Positions 16,297 to 24,619 of a stretch of DNA of 39,334 nucleotides are shown here, in pieces (the stretch's first letter is position 1; each line of letters begins with the position of its first letter). Position numbers and translations under genes: made by a program. Origin of the DNA: an uncultured Actinomycetes bacterium (GTDB lineage Bacteria > Actinomycetota > Acidimicrobiia > Acidimicrobiales > RAAP-2); assembly GCA_903860915.1 (NCBI GenBank), contig CAIOSJ010000019.1, forward strand, positions 1-39,334. The letters run 5' to 3'. The notes under the pieces were generated by a model. It was not told where the DNA came from, made no database searches, and saw only the letters and a program-made list of their open reading frames with translations.

Positions 16297-17367
16297 CTAG
16301 ATCGACGAGAGGGAAACCAAGAGATTCGTGAGCAGAGCTTCTTCCCCCACCACCGAGAGGCGCTGTGAGGCTTCGTTGATCAGATCGATGGCCTCGAGGG
16401 CAGCGGCGGCCTGCGTGCGACTACGCACGTCACCGTCGTTCATTCCCTCTAACCCACTCAGCAAACGGTGGCGATAGGTTTCGGCCAGGGACTTCAGGCC
16501 GAAGCGAATATCTTCAATACGAAAGCGCCGTAGTTCGCGCTTATGGCGAGCCTCTATGTCTCGTCGACCCGGGAGCGCCCGCAGGCCCACCGCTTTCGCG
16601 TTTGCGGTCAGAGCAGCCATCTCCTCAGCGTGCAGGCCCGCGAGGGGGGTCGCAGCCGCGTCGAGACCGGCCAGAATCTCGGCGGTCAGGACCGACGAGA
16701 CCGCGTTGGTGCCGGTGAGGCGGTCCGGTAGCGATTTCCAGAGTTGCACCCGGTCCGCGAAGGCGACGTCGCGCACCAGCACGTGGGCCCGACGTAGGTC
16801 GCCCCCGGAGGCGGCGGCCGCCGCGCGCGCCGCGATACTCGACGACCCCTCGCGAGTCAGGTAGGTCACAATGGCCTCTTCACTCAGGGACTGAAAGGCC
16901 AGGGTGACGCAGCGTGACTCAATGGTGGCGAGGGATTCTGGGAGCGAATTAGCCGTCAACATGAAGATGGCGCGACTGGGTGGTTCTTCCAAAATTTTGA
17001 GTAACTTACCGGTCTGGCCGTCGGAGAGATTGACGTCCTCAATCACCACGATTTGGTATTTGCCCAGGGGCTTGCGGCGACTGATGCGCTCAGCTTCGGC
17101 GAATTCCTTGACACTCCAGTTGAGACCAGATCGTTCGAGAAAGGTGACCTCACTGTCACCCTCCGCGAGGACGCGTCGACAGGTATCACAGTCCCCACAA
17201 CCCCCGGCCTCACAGAGCAGACTCGCCGCGAAGGCGAGCACGCCCTCGTGAATGCCCGCCCCGCTTGGTCCGACGAAGAGATAGGCGTGCACTGGCTGAG
17301 CCACGTGGTGACGCATCACCGCCGCAGCGCGTTCTTGACCAATCAGTGCGCTAAAGACGTCAGTCAC
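16297..17367 (-). CDS. holB: DNA polymerase III subunit delta' (clamp-loader)
   Basis: Clamp-loader subunit of the replisome, 356 aa from the GTG at 17367. The AAA+ fold is marked by AYLFVGPSGAGIHEG (28-42), the four-Cys zinc module CEAGGCGDCDTC (52-63), VVIEDVNLS (Walker B-like), LLKILEEPP and the sensor motif ESRCVTLAF. The P-loop lysine is missing (GPSGAGIH), which is common in delta', a non-ATPase subunit. The open frame extends to 17523 inside tmk, but those 52 residues are low-complexity and not family-like. The start overlaps the tmk stop by 8 nt; tmk-holB is a conserved pair. Confidence 0.92.
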   Translation of the reverse strand: MTDVFSALIGQERAAAVMRHHVAQPVHAYLFVGPSGAGIHEGVLAFAASLLCEAGGCGDCDTCRRVLAEGDSEVTFLERSGLNWSVKEFAEAERISRRKPLGKYQIVVIEDVNLSDGQTGKLLKILEEPPSRAIFMLTANSLPESLATIESRCVTLAFQSLSEEAIVTYLTREGSSSIAARAAAAASGGDLRRAHVLVRDVAFADRVQLWKSLPDRLTGTNAVSSVLTAEILAGLDAAATPLAGLHAEEMAALTANAKAVGLRALPGRRDIEARHKRELRRFRIEDIRFGLKSLAETYRHRLLSGLEGMNDGDVRSRTQAAAALEAIDLINEASQRLSVVGEEALLTNLLVSLSSI

Positions 17368-17968
17368 GCAGCGGCCACCCGAGGGTGCGGAGGTGAGCAT
17401 CGATTTCGCCGGCGACGTCGCTCTCACTGGCGGTGGCGTCCACCACCCGCCAGTTTTCGGCGGTGGCCTGGGCCAGAAAACCGGCCCGCACCCGTTCGTG
17501 AAAGTCCAGCTCCGCTGATTCAAAACGATCGCTGACGCTGGGGGCGCGGCGAGCGTGGGCCGCGGCCACGGGGAGGTCCAACAAAATAGTGAGGGTGGGT
17601 CGACAGCTGCCGACGGCTAAGTCAGTGGCGGCTCGCAGCAACTCGAGGTCAACCCCTCGTCCGTAGCCCTGGTAGGCCAGGGTGGAGCCGGCGAAGCGGT
17701 CGCTCACGACGTGTCGCCCCGACGAGAGAGCGGGCGCAATCATATTGTTGACGTGGTGGCTGCGGTCAGCCAACATCAGCAGCGCCTCGGTCTCGGGCTT
17801 CATCGGGGTCGCGGCGTCCAGTAGCCAGCGACGCAGTTCTGCCCCCATCGCCGTGTCGCCGGGTTCGAAGGTGAAGAGGGCGTTGGCCTCAGTAGCCACG
17901 CGACGGGCCTGCGTGCTCTTGCCACTCGCGTCGATGCCCTCAAAGACGAGAAAGATCCCCGCGGGCAC
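17360..17968 (-). CDS. tmk: Thymidylate kinase
   Basis: Phosphorylates dTMP to dTDP. The 202 aa contain the P-loop FEGIDASGKST (9-19), the dTMP-binding motif as FEPGDT (34-39; usually REPGGT) and the VSDRFAGSTLAYQG segment (88-101) with the DR(F/Y) catalytic Arg. The GTG start shares its first base with the topA stop (TAGTG), so it is coupled between topA and holB in a replication and nucleotide operon. Confidence 0.94.
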   Translation of the reverse strand: MPAGIFLVFEGIDASGKSTQARRVATEANALFTFEPGDTAMGAELRRWLLDAATPMKPETEALLMLADRSHHVNNMIAPALSSGRHVVSDRFAGSTLAYQGYGRGVDLELLRAATDLAVGSCRPTLTILLDLPVAAAHARRAPSVSDRFESAELDFHERVRAGFLAQATAENWRVVDATASESDVAGEIDAHLRTLGWPLRD

Positions 17969-20742
17969 TAGAAAGCTTCCGAAGATTTCGCTTGGGCCGC
18001 GAGGGCGGCATTCTTCGCCGCCCCGGCCGCGGTGGCGGCACGCTTGGTCGCGCCCGTTGCTTTCGCGGCGACCTTCTTAGTGGGCTTCTTCGACGCCTTC
18101 TTTACGACTTTCTTCGCCGCCTTCTTGACGGCCTTACGAGGTCGCGTCGAGGGTTCGGCGTTGCGTCGTTCGGCCAAGAGTTCACAGGCCCGATCCAGGG
18201 TCAAGTTTTCAACGGTGTCGGCGTTGCGCAGCGTCGCGTTGGCCTCGCCGTCGGTGACGTAGTCCCCGAACTTGCCAGTCTTAACGACCACGTGCAATTT
18301 GGTGACGGGGTCCTGGCCCAGGTCCTTCAGGGGCCCCGCGGCCGCGCGGCGACCACGCTGCTTGGGTTGGGCCAGAATCGCCAGCGCGGCGGCGAGGTCC
18401 ACGGCAAAAATCTGCTCTTCACTCTCGAGCGAACGCGTCTCCTTCCCCCAGGTGAGGTAGGGACCGTATCGTCCGTTGGTCGCGCGCACCGGTTCTTGGT
18501 CCTCGGGGTGCGTACCGACTTCCCGCGGCAGCGACAGCAGCATGAGGGCCTGTTCGAGGGTGACGTCGTCGGGCGTCATCGTTGAAAATAGTGACGCCCT
18601 CGGCGGGGGGTTCTTCGGATCCGTGGTCGGGCCGAGCTGCACGTAGGGACCGAAGCGCCCGGCCTTAATGAAGACGGGCTCACCCGAAGTGGCGTCGAGG
18701 CCCAACTCACGGTCGCTGCTCGGCGCCGACAAGAGGGCGAGGGCGTGTTCGATGGTGAGGGCGTCCGGCTCGGTGGCCTCGGGAATAGAGACCCGCTCCT
18801 CACCGTGCGTGAGGTAGGGGCCGTAGCGACCGGAGCGCACGGTGACCGCGACGCCGTCGTCGCCGTTGCCGAGCAGAATCGAATTTATGGCCGCGAAGTC
18901 AAAGTCGATTTTTTCCGTCGTCGCGCGGTTGAGGCCCATCTTTCGAAAGTCCGTGGTGGCGAGTTCGTCACCGAAGTAAAACTTCTGCAGCCAGGGTTCG
19001 AGTGCTTGATCACCCTGGGCGATGGCGTCGAGGTCGTCTTCCATTGCAGCCGTGAACTGGTAGTCCACCAAGTCGGCAAAGTACTTCTCGAGAAGGTTGA
19101 CTACCGCGAAGGCTCGGAACGCTGGCACCAGGCTCTTGCCCTTCTTCCAGACGTAGCCGCGGCGGTCAATGGTCTTCATCACGGCGGCGTAGGTCGAGGG
19201 GCGACCAATGCCGAGGTCTTCGAGCTTCTTGATCAGGGTGGCTTCGCTGTAACGGTCCGGCGGCTTCGTGTCGTGGCCCTTCGCCGTGGCCGAGGCTACG
19301 TCCACCACGGCGTCAGTCACGAGAGGGGGCAAAATACGCTCCTGGTCGGCCAATTCGGCTTCGGGATCGTCCGTGCCCTCGACGTAGGCGCGGCGGAAGC
19401 CTGGAAATTCGATACGCAGACCCGAGGCGTTCAGTTCTACGGCGACGGCGCCCTCATAACCAGCGACGTCGTGCACAGTGGTGGCCAGACGCACGCGGTC
19501 CTGGGTCAGACGGGCGTCCACCATCTGGGAGGCGATGGTGCGCTTCCAGATGAGGTCGTAGACGGCGTACTCGTCACCGCTGAGAGCGGCTCGACCCTCG
19601 TCCAGAGTGCGAAAGACTTCGCCAGCCGGGCGAATGGCCTCGTGAGCCTCTTGCGCGTTCTTCACCTTGCGGTCGTAACGACGCGGTGAGTCGGCCACGT
19701 AGTCATCACCGAACATCTCGCCGGCCTGCGAACGAGCGGCGTTCAGGGCCTCACTCGACAGTGAGGTCGAGTCGGTACGCATGTAGGTAATCCAACCCTG
19801 TTCGTAGAGACGTTGGGCGGCGCGCATGGTGCGCTCGGGGTCAAAGCGTAATTTGCGGCTGGCCTCAATTTGCAGCGACGAGGTCATGAAGGGCGGCTGG
19901 GGACGCTGGGTGCGGGGGTTCGAACTGATAGAGGTGACGCGCAGAGTCGAGCCGCTGAGCGCGCTGGCCACAGCCGTGGCCAGCTCTTCGTGGAGAACTT
20001 CGGCGGTGGTCGTACGGTCGAGCACACCGTCGGCGTCAAAGTTCTTGCCCGAGGCCAGCGTCGTGCCGTTGATCGTGTCGACGGTAGCCTCAAAAGCCGC
20101 CCCGTTCGTCACGATGTTCGCAACGACGTCGTACCAGTTGGCACTGACAAACTTCATGCGCTCACGCTCGCGCTCACAGACCAAACGCACCGCCACCGAC
20201 TGCACGCGACCGGCCGATCGCGCCTTGTCAACGGCCCGCCAGAGCACGGGTGAGACTTCGTAGCCAACCAGGCGGTCGAGAAAACGTCGACCCTCCTGAG
20301 CGCGCACGAGGTTGAGGTCCAGGTCCCGGGTCTCATCCACGGCCTTCAAGATCGCGGCGGGGGTAATTTCGTGAAAGACCATGCGCTTGACGGGAATTTT
20401 GGGCTTCAAGACTTCTTGGAGGTGCCACGCAATGGCTTCACCCTCGCGGTCTTCGTCGGTTGCGAGGTAGAGCTCGTCCACAACTTTCAGGGCGGCTTTG
20501 AGTTCGGCCACTATCTTCTTACGGTCACTCGAGACCACGTAGACCGGGGTGAAGTGGTCGTCCACGTTGATCCCGAGGCGGGCCCACTTTTCCGATTTGA
20601 TGGCGGCTGGGATGTCCGCCGCGCTCTCGGGGAGGTCGCGGATGTGACCAATGGAGGGCTTGACGATGTAGTCAGGGCCCAGCATTCCCTGGATGCGGGT
20701 GGCCTTGGCGACCGACTCCACAATCACTAGTGCGCGTGCCAT
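17968..20742 (-). CDS. topA: DNA topoisomerase I (type IA)
   Basis: Relaxes negative supercoils. The 924 aa start with the Toprim domain (ALVIVESVAKATRI; acidic triad region LYLATDEDREGEAIAW, 91-106), then the type IA core with active-site Tyr320 in QGWITYMRTDST. Four repeats around FGPYVQLG, YGPYLTWG, YGPYLTHG and FGDYVTDG are the C-terminal Topo_C repeats typical of actinobacteria. No four-Cys zinc fingers are seen. The protein ends in a Lys/Ala-rich, histone H1-like tail of about 60 residues (AVKKAAKKVVKKASKK), probably for DNA binding. A strong GGGAGGAG ribosome site precedes the ATG. Confidence 0.97.
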   Translation of the reverse strand: MARALVIVESVAKATRIQGMLGPDYIVKPSIGHIRDLPESAADIPAAIKSEKWARLGINVDDHFTPVYVVSSDRKKIVAELKAALKVVDELYLATDEDREGEAIAWHLQEVLKPKIPVKRMVFHEITPAAILKAVDETRDLDLNLVRAQEGRRFLDRLVGYEVSPVLWRAVDKARSAGRVQSVAVRLVCERERERMKFVSANWYDVVANIVTNGAAFEATVDTINGTTLASGKNFDADGVLDRTTTAEVLHEELATAVASALSGSTLRVTSISSNPRTQRPQPPFMTSSLQIEASRKLRFDPERTMRAAQRLYEQGWITYMRTDSTSLSSEALNAARSQAGEMFGDDYVADSPRRYDRKVKNAQEAHEAIRPAGEVFRTLDEGRAALSGDEYAVYDLIWKRTIASQMVDARLTQDRVRLATTVHDVAGYEGAVAVELNASGLRIEFPGFRRAYVEGTDDPEAELADQERILPPLVTDAVVDVASATAKGHDTKPPDRYSEATLIKKLEDLGIGRPSTYAAVMKTIDRRGYVWKKGKSLVPAFRAFAVVNLLEKYFADLVDYQFTAAMEDDLDAIAQGDQALEPWLQKFYFGDELATTDFRKMGLNRATTEKIDFDFAAINSILLGNGDDGVAVTVRSGRYGPYLTHGEERVSIPEATEPDALTIEHALALLSAPSSDRELGLDATSGEPVFIKAGRFGPYVQLGPTTDPKNPPPRASLFSTMTPDDVTLEQALMLLSLPREVGTHPEDQEPVRATNGRYGPYLTWGKETRSLESEEQIFAVDLAAALAILAQPKQRGRRAAAGPLKDLGQDPVTKLHVVVKTGKFGDYVTDGEANATLRNADTVENLTLDRACELLAERRNAEPSTRPRKAVKKAAKKVVKKASKKPTKKVAAKATGATKRAATAAGAAKNAALAAQAKSSEAF

Positions 20743-20836
20743 ACGTCTCCTCCCTCGCCTCGGGCCACTCTACGCAGCCGCGTGGTCGCGGCTCGGTGGC
20801 GTGCTCTCTAAGTTAGGCAGATTAGAAGAGTTTCGT

Positions 20837-20850
20837 GACACCCTGGTGTC
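20837..20850 (-). terminator. Weak hairpin between ppa and topA
   Basis: On the minus strand GACAC-CAGG-GTGTC can form a 5-bp stem with a tetraloop, 42 nt after the ppa stop. It lacks a real U-tract (ACGAAACTC follows), so it may be an attenuator or of no function. Confidence 0.25.
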
Positions 20851-20891
20851 CGCCCACCCACATCGGTCCTTCGAACGAGGCTTTGCCAAGC

Positions 20892-21386
20892 TCAGTGAGC
20901 CAGGCTTGCTTGGTAGCGCTGGCGGCAACTCTCGAGCTCGGCCAAAGCCTTCTCGCGACCCTCGTAGCACTCGATTTTCACCCATTTACCGGCGTCGAGG
21001 TCCTTGTAGACCTCAAAGAAGTGACGGATGCGCTCCAGCGTGTCGGTGGGGACTTCGCTGATGTCGCTGACGTCCTTCCACCGCGGGTCGGAGAGGGGTA
21101 CCGCAATCAGCTTGGCGTCCTCGCCGGCCTCGTCGGTCATCAGACAAACCCCGAGGACTTTCACCATGATGTGACAACCCGGGAAGGTCGGGAACTCGGT
21201 GAGAACGACCACGTCGAGCGGGTCGCCGTCGCCGGCGAGGGTGTCGGGGATGAAGCCGTACTCAGCCGGGTAGGACATCGAGACACGTAGGTGGCGGTCC
21301 AGCATGATGGCGCCGGTCTCGTGGTCCAGTTCGTACTTGTTCTGGCTCCCCCGAGGGATTTCAATAATGGCGCGGATTGGTTCCAT
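20892..21386 (-). CDS. ppa: Inorganic pyrophosphatase, family I
   Basis: Hydrolyses pyrophosphate in the cytoplasm. The 164 aa hold the family I signature DGDPLDVVVL (53-62), IEIPRGSQNKYELD (8-21), YPAEYGFIPDTL (39-50) and the C-terminal HFFEVYKDLD with the conserved YKDL. Length is normal for bacterial enzymes. Transcribed alone or weakly into topA; no strong ribosome site is visible before its ATG. Confidence 0.96.
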   Translation of the reverse strand: MEPIRAIIEIPRGSQNKYELDHETGAIMLDRHLRVSMSYPAEYGFIPDTLAGDGDPLDVVVLTEFPTFPGCHIMVKVLGVCLMTDEAGEDAKLIAVPLSDPRWKDVSDISEVPTDTLERIRHFFEVYKDLDAGKWVKIECYEGREKALAELESCRQRYQASLAH

Positions 21387-21417
21387 GTCGTGTCAAAACT
21401 TTCTGATCGTAGGGACT

Positions 21418-21431
21418 GCAGTGGGCACTGC
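21418..21431. promoter_or_regulatory. Inverted repeat upstream of ppa
   Basis: GCAGTG-GG-CACTGC, a perfect 6-bp inverted repeat 31 nt upstream of the ppa start, where an operator could lie. No regulator is known to me for this sequence. Confidence 0.25.
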
Positions 21432-21468
21432 TCGAAAACGTAGAAATCGTGTCGCCCCAAGATAGTTG

Positions 21469-21486
21469 GTCGCACTCGAGTGCGAC
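21469..21486 (-). terminator. Strong 18-nt palindromic hairpin after the permease gene
   Basis: GTCGCACTC-GAGTGCGAC is a perfect palindrome (9-bp arms) 26 nt after the stop of the KimA-like gene. It could end that transcript, although the sequence that follows (CAACTATCTTGG) is not a U-tract, so it may instead protect the 3' end or be a protein site before ppa. Confidence 0.45.
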
Positions 21487-21511
21487 AATTCAGCCCCCGA
21501 GGGCCACTGAA

Positions 21512-23887
21512 CTAGTCCTCGGTCTGTGGCCCGGCCACAATTTCGTATTCGGGGTTCAAAATCACGGCTTCGCGGTCGTGAATTTGCACCGTGCCACGCA
21601 CCATGAGGCGCGATCCGCGCTCCACGCCGGGAATCTTTTCGCGACCCTGGAAGAGCAGCGAGATAGATCCGGTCGAATCCGAGAGGACGCAGCGCAGCAC
21701 CGTACCTTCTTCGTGGGTGACACTGATGGAGCGCACGCGGCCAGCAATGTGCACGTTGTCGCGGAACTTGAGTTCGCCAATTTCGACCGCGTCCACGTCC
21801 TTTGATCGAGCCAACAACTTGGTGTCGGCCTCGAGGTGCGCGTCCTCACGGCGTCCGCCGCGAGTGACCAGTTCGCTCTGGCCCACGCTCTGGTCCGGAG
21901 CATTCTCGTAACTCTGTTGAACCATGCGGTACGGGATGATCGTGGCGGCGGTGCGGGGCACGTGCATCACGGCGGTCGCGATGGCGTCGGCGGTGCGATC
22001 GTGCAGGAGGCGCTGTAGACGGGAGTTAAAACCACGGCGTGGCAGAATCACCATGCAGAACACGTCGGGGTCGCGCACAATGTCGGCTACGAACTCCAGC
22101 GCCGCGCGGTCAACGCGACGGTCCTCGCAGTCGAAAATTTCGAGGGGGGTCGTGGCCGAGGCGCTGCCCTTGGCACCCCAGGTGTCGGAGAGCTCCTTGG
22201 TGACCCGCGGATCAATGTCAAAGTGAATCGCCCGCAGGGAGAAGGCGTTGAGCGTGGAGCAGTAGCGAAGCGCTCGCTCGGTCGCGAGGTCGTAACTATC
22301 AACGAAGACGACCACGCGATTGACTTGGAAGGGAGCCGACTGGTCGGTGGAGCGCGTGGCGGCGAAAGTCGCGTCTTCACGGCCGTACTGCTTATTCATG
22401 CGTAGAAGTCCGAAAATCATGATGGGAGCCGCCAACACCACAATCCAGGCCCCCTCGGCGAACTTCACGATGGCGAAGATGAGCGCAATGGCCAGCGTCA
22501 CGAAGCACGACAGGGCGTTAATGGCGAGACCACGACGCCAGTGCTGCTCGCGCAGACGCCAGTGGCGTCGGGCCATACCCGCCCCGGCCATTGTGAAGGC
22601 GGTAAAGACCCCGAGGGCGTAGAGGGCGATCAGGCCGTTGACACGAGCTTGGAAGATCAGGACCAGGGCCAGAGCGCTGAGACCCAGCATCATGATGCCG
22701 TTCGAAAAAGCCAGGCGGTGACCACGCTTGGTCAACTGACGCGGAAGGAAGCGGTCGTTGGCGACAAAATTACAGAGGAAGGGGAAGCCGTTGAAACTGG
22801 TGTTGCCACCGGTGTAGAGAATCAACATGGTGGCTAGTTGGACCATATAGAAAATAACTTGGCCAAAACCGTGAGAACCGAAGACGGCGTGCACTTCTTG
22901 GCTGACCACCGTCGGTGAGCCGGCCGCGTAGGGCAGGGCGTGGGTCCAACGGGCCAGCATGGTGGTGCCGACTAATAAGAAGGCCAGGATGCTCGCCATG
23001 GCGACCATGACGATACGAGCGTTACGGGCCTCGGGCTTACGGAAACTCGAGACGCCGTCCGAGATCGCCTCGAGACCGGTGAGCGACGAACCCCCGTTGG
23101 CGTAGGCGCGCAGCAGGGTGATGAAGGCCACCCCCATCAAGAGGCCGTGGCCACCGGTGCCGAGGTGGCCTTCCACGAGCAGGCTCACGGCGGGCTGGGG
23201 CAAGGTGTGAAGCGATCCGGAGAAGTACTTAAAGGTGCCAACGCCAATGGTGGCCGTCATCATGGCGATGAAGAAGTAGGTGGGAAAGGCGAAGAAGCTA
23301 CCGGCTTCCTTAATACCGCGCAGATTGCCGTACATGAGAAGCAGTACGATGCCGGCGGTAATGGGCACCGTCAGTGGCAGGAGCGAGGGCACGGCACTGG
23401 TGAGCGCGGCGGTTCCGGCGCTGCACTGCACTGCGACCGTGACGATGTAGTCAATAAGCAGGGCCACCGCGGTCACCGACGCGGCCTTCGGCCCGAAGTT
23501 GTCACGCACGACGATGTAGGAGCCGCCGGTGATGTTGTAGTAACCAATCACGTCGAGGTACGACAAAGTGACCAGCAGCAGCACGCCCAGAATGACGAAC
23601 ATGATGGGGACGAGCAGCGAAAAAGCGGCCAGGCCAATCACCGGTGTCAGCTGGGTCAAGATTTGCTCGGCACCGTAGGCCGAGGAGGAAATGCAGTCGG
23701 GGGCCAGCACCCCGAGGGCGATGGGATTCTTCAGTCGCTCGCCGGCCAACTGCTCTGACACGAAGGGCTTCCCGAGGAAAATGGTCTTCAAGCGGTAGCC
23801 CAGAGTTTCGGGGTAGACGCTGCCCACGTCCGCGTGCTTGGTGAGCAGTTGGGCTTTGCCGTTGGCTACGTCAGTCGAATGAGGCAC
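21512..23887 (-). CDS. KimA-like APC-superfamily potassium permease fused to a C-terminal OB-fold domain
   Basis: 791 aa. Residues about 45-500 hold some twelve hydrophobic segments of the APC/KimA family; VLAPDCISSSAYGAEQIL (60-77), YYNITGGSYIVVRDNFGPKA (116-135) and LIDYIVTVAVQCSAGTAALT (144-163) closely resemble B. subtilis KimA (YdaO), a c-di-AMP-controlled K+ importer. Residues about 520-660 form a cytosolic domain (VNRVVVFVDSYD ... CMVILPRRGF). Residues about 705-785 look like a nucleic-acid-type OB fold (IGELKFRDNVHIAGRVRSIS ... GSRLMVRGTVQIHDREAVI); in mycobacteria a similar OB protein (Rv2694c, from memory) is a separate gene nearby. The GTG start is 6 nt after TAGGAT. Potassium as substrate is inferred from homology and the trkA neighbours; other APC substrates remain possible. 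Confidence 0.8.
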   Translation of the reverse strand: MPHSTDVANGKAQLLTKHADVGSVYPETLGYRLKTIFLGKPFVSEQLAGERLKNPIALGVLAPDCISSSAYGAEQILTQLTPVIGLAAFSLLVPIMFVILGVLLLVTLSYLDVIGYYNITGGSYIVVRDNFGPKAASVTAVALLIDYIVTVAVQCSAGTAALTSAVPSLLPLTVPITAGIVLLLMYGNLRGIKEAGSFFAFPTYFFIAMMTATIGVGTFKYFSGSLHTLPQPAVSLLVEGHLGTGGHGLLMGVAFITLLRAYANGGSSLTGLEAISDGVSSFRKPEARNARIVMVAMASILAFLLVGTTMLARWTHALPYAAGSPTVVSQEVHAVFGSHGFGQVIFYMVQLATMLILYTGGNTSFNGFPFLCNFVANDRFLPRQLTKRGHRLAFSNGIMMLGLSALALVLIFQARVNGLIALYALGVFTAFTMAGAGMARRHWRLREQHWRRGLAINALSCFVTLAIALIFAIVKFAEGAWIVVLAAPIMIFGLLRMNKQYGREDATFAATRSTDQSAPFQVNRVVVFVDSYDLATERALRYCSTLNAFSLRAIHFDIDPRVTKELSDTWGAKGSASATTPLEIFDCEDRRVDRAALEFVADIVRDPDVFCMVILPRRGFNSRLQRLLHDRTADAIATAVMHVPRTAATIIPYRMVQQSYENAPDQSVGQSELVTRGGRREDAHLEADTKLLARSKDVDAVEIGELKFRDNVHIAGRVRSISVTHEEGTVLRCVLSDSTGSISLLFQGREKIPGVERGSRLMVRGTVQIHDREAVILNPEYEIVAGPQTED

Positions 23888-23893
23888 GGGCTA

Positions 23894-23899
23894 ATCCTA
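23894..23899 (-). promoter_or_regulatory. Candidate -10 element of the permease gene
   Basis: TAGGAT on the minus strand with exactly 6 nt (TAGCCC) before the GTG at 23887; leaderless start predicted. No Shine-Dalgarno sequence is present. The 75-nt divergent gap is too short for a ydaO-type c-di-AMP riboswitch. Confidence 0.45.
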
Positions 23900-23962
23900 G
23901 GGGTCTGGCGGATCAAAGTGATGAAACTTGTGTCACGCTCCGCTGCGTGGTGAACTAGGGAC

Positions 23963-24619
23963 ATGCACATTGTTGTCGTTGGTTCCGGACGAGTCGGTTC
24001 CGATCTCGCCACCCAGCTCTCCGAAGAGGGCCACTCGGTTGTCATCATCGACAAAAACCGTGACTCCTTTCGCCGACTCGGGAGTTCTTTTTCCGGCCAG
24101 ACCATCGTGGGCTCGGGCTTTGACCGCGACTCGCTCTCCCAGGCGGGCGCCAGTCAGGCCGACGCCTTCGCCGCGGTAACCAACGGTGACAACACCAATA
24201 TTCTCTGCGCGCGTATTGCTCGCGAAAAGTACAACATCGCCGACGTGGTCGCTCGTATCTACGATCCCCGGCGCGCCGTTATTTACCAGCGTCTCGGTAT
24301 CCCGACCGTGGCGACCGTGGCCTGGACCACCCAGCAGGTCAAGCGTTGGCTGCTCCCCTCGGACAACAGCGTGGCGTGGTCGGACCTGGGATCGACCATG
24401 CATCTCGTCGAGCGCAAATTGCCCGACGCCTTCGCCGGTAAGCCGCTCGGGGATTTCAACGTCAATCGAGAAATTCACGTCGCCGGAGTCATCAGAGCCG
24501 GTAAGGGTCGCGTGGACGCCAGCGACATCATTGGTCAGGAAAATGACGTCGTCACCTTTATGGTGACCCACCAGGGTCTCGAAGAACTCAACGCTCTCCT
24601 GGGATGGAGTGCCGCATGA
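23963..24619 (+). CDS. TrkA-family potassium uptake regulator (first of a pair)
   Basis: 218-aa RCK protein: an N-terminal NAD-binding Rossmann domain (MHIVVVGSGRVGSDLATQL with GxGxxG at 7-12, acidic residue at the end of the second strand in VVIIDKN) and a C-terminal RCK_C-type half (about 145-218). Such proteins gate Trk/Ktr K+ channels on binding nucleotides, and some RCK_C domains bind c-di-AMP. It forms an ATGA overlap with the second copy. The pair corresponds to mycobacterial ceoB/ceoC (trkA, trkB). No TrkH/KtrB channel is in the window; the divergent KimA-like permease is the nearest K+ transporter. Confidence 0.88.
   Translation: MHIVVVGSGRVGSDLATQLSEEGHSVVIIDKNRDSFRRLGSSFSGQTIVGSGFDRDSLSQAGASQADAFAAVTNGDNTNILCARIAREKYNIADVVARIYDPRRAVIYQRLGIPTVATVAWTTQQVKRWLLPSDNSVAWSDLGSTMHLVERKLPDAFAGKPLGDFNVNREIHVAGVIRAGKGRVDASDIIGQENDVVTFMVTHQGLEELNALLGWSAA

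Noticed and set aside
17368..17523. 52-codon extension of HolB into tmk
   Set aside because: Trp/Pro-rich out-of-frame reading of tmk; the GTG at 17367 gives the conserved N-terminus.
18745..19689. 314-codon plus-strand open frame inside topA
   Set aside because: Antisense shadow of topA; low-complexity translation and no ribosome site.
23147..23758. 203-codon plus-strand open frame inside the permease gene
   Set aside because: Antisense shadow: charged, Gly/His/Gln-rich product opposite transmembrane codons.
23888..23962. ydaO-type c-di-AMP riboswitch upstream of the KimA-like gene
   Set aside because: The divergent gap is only 75 nt and shows none of the expected structure.
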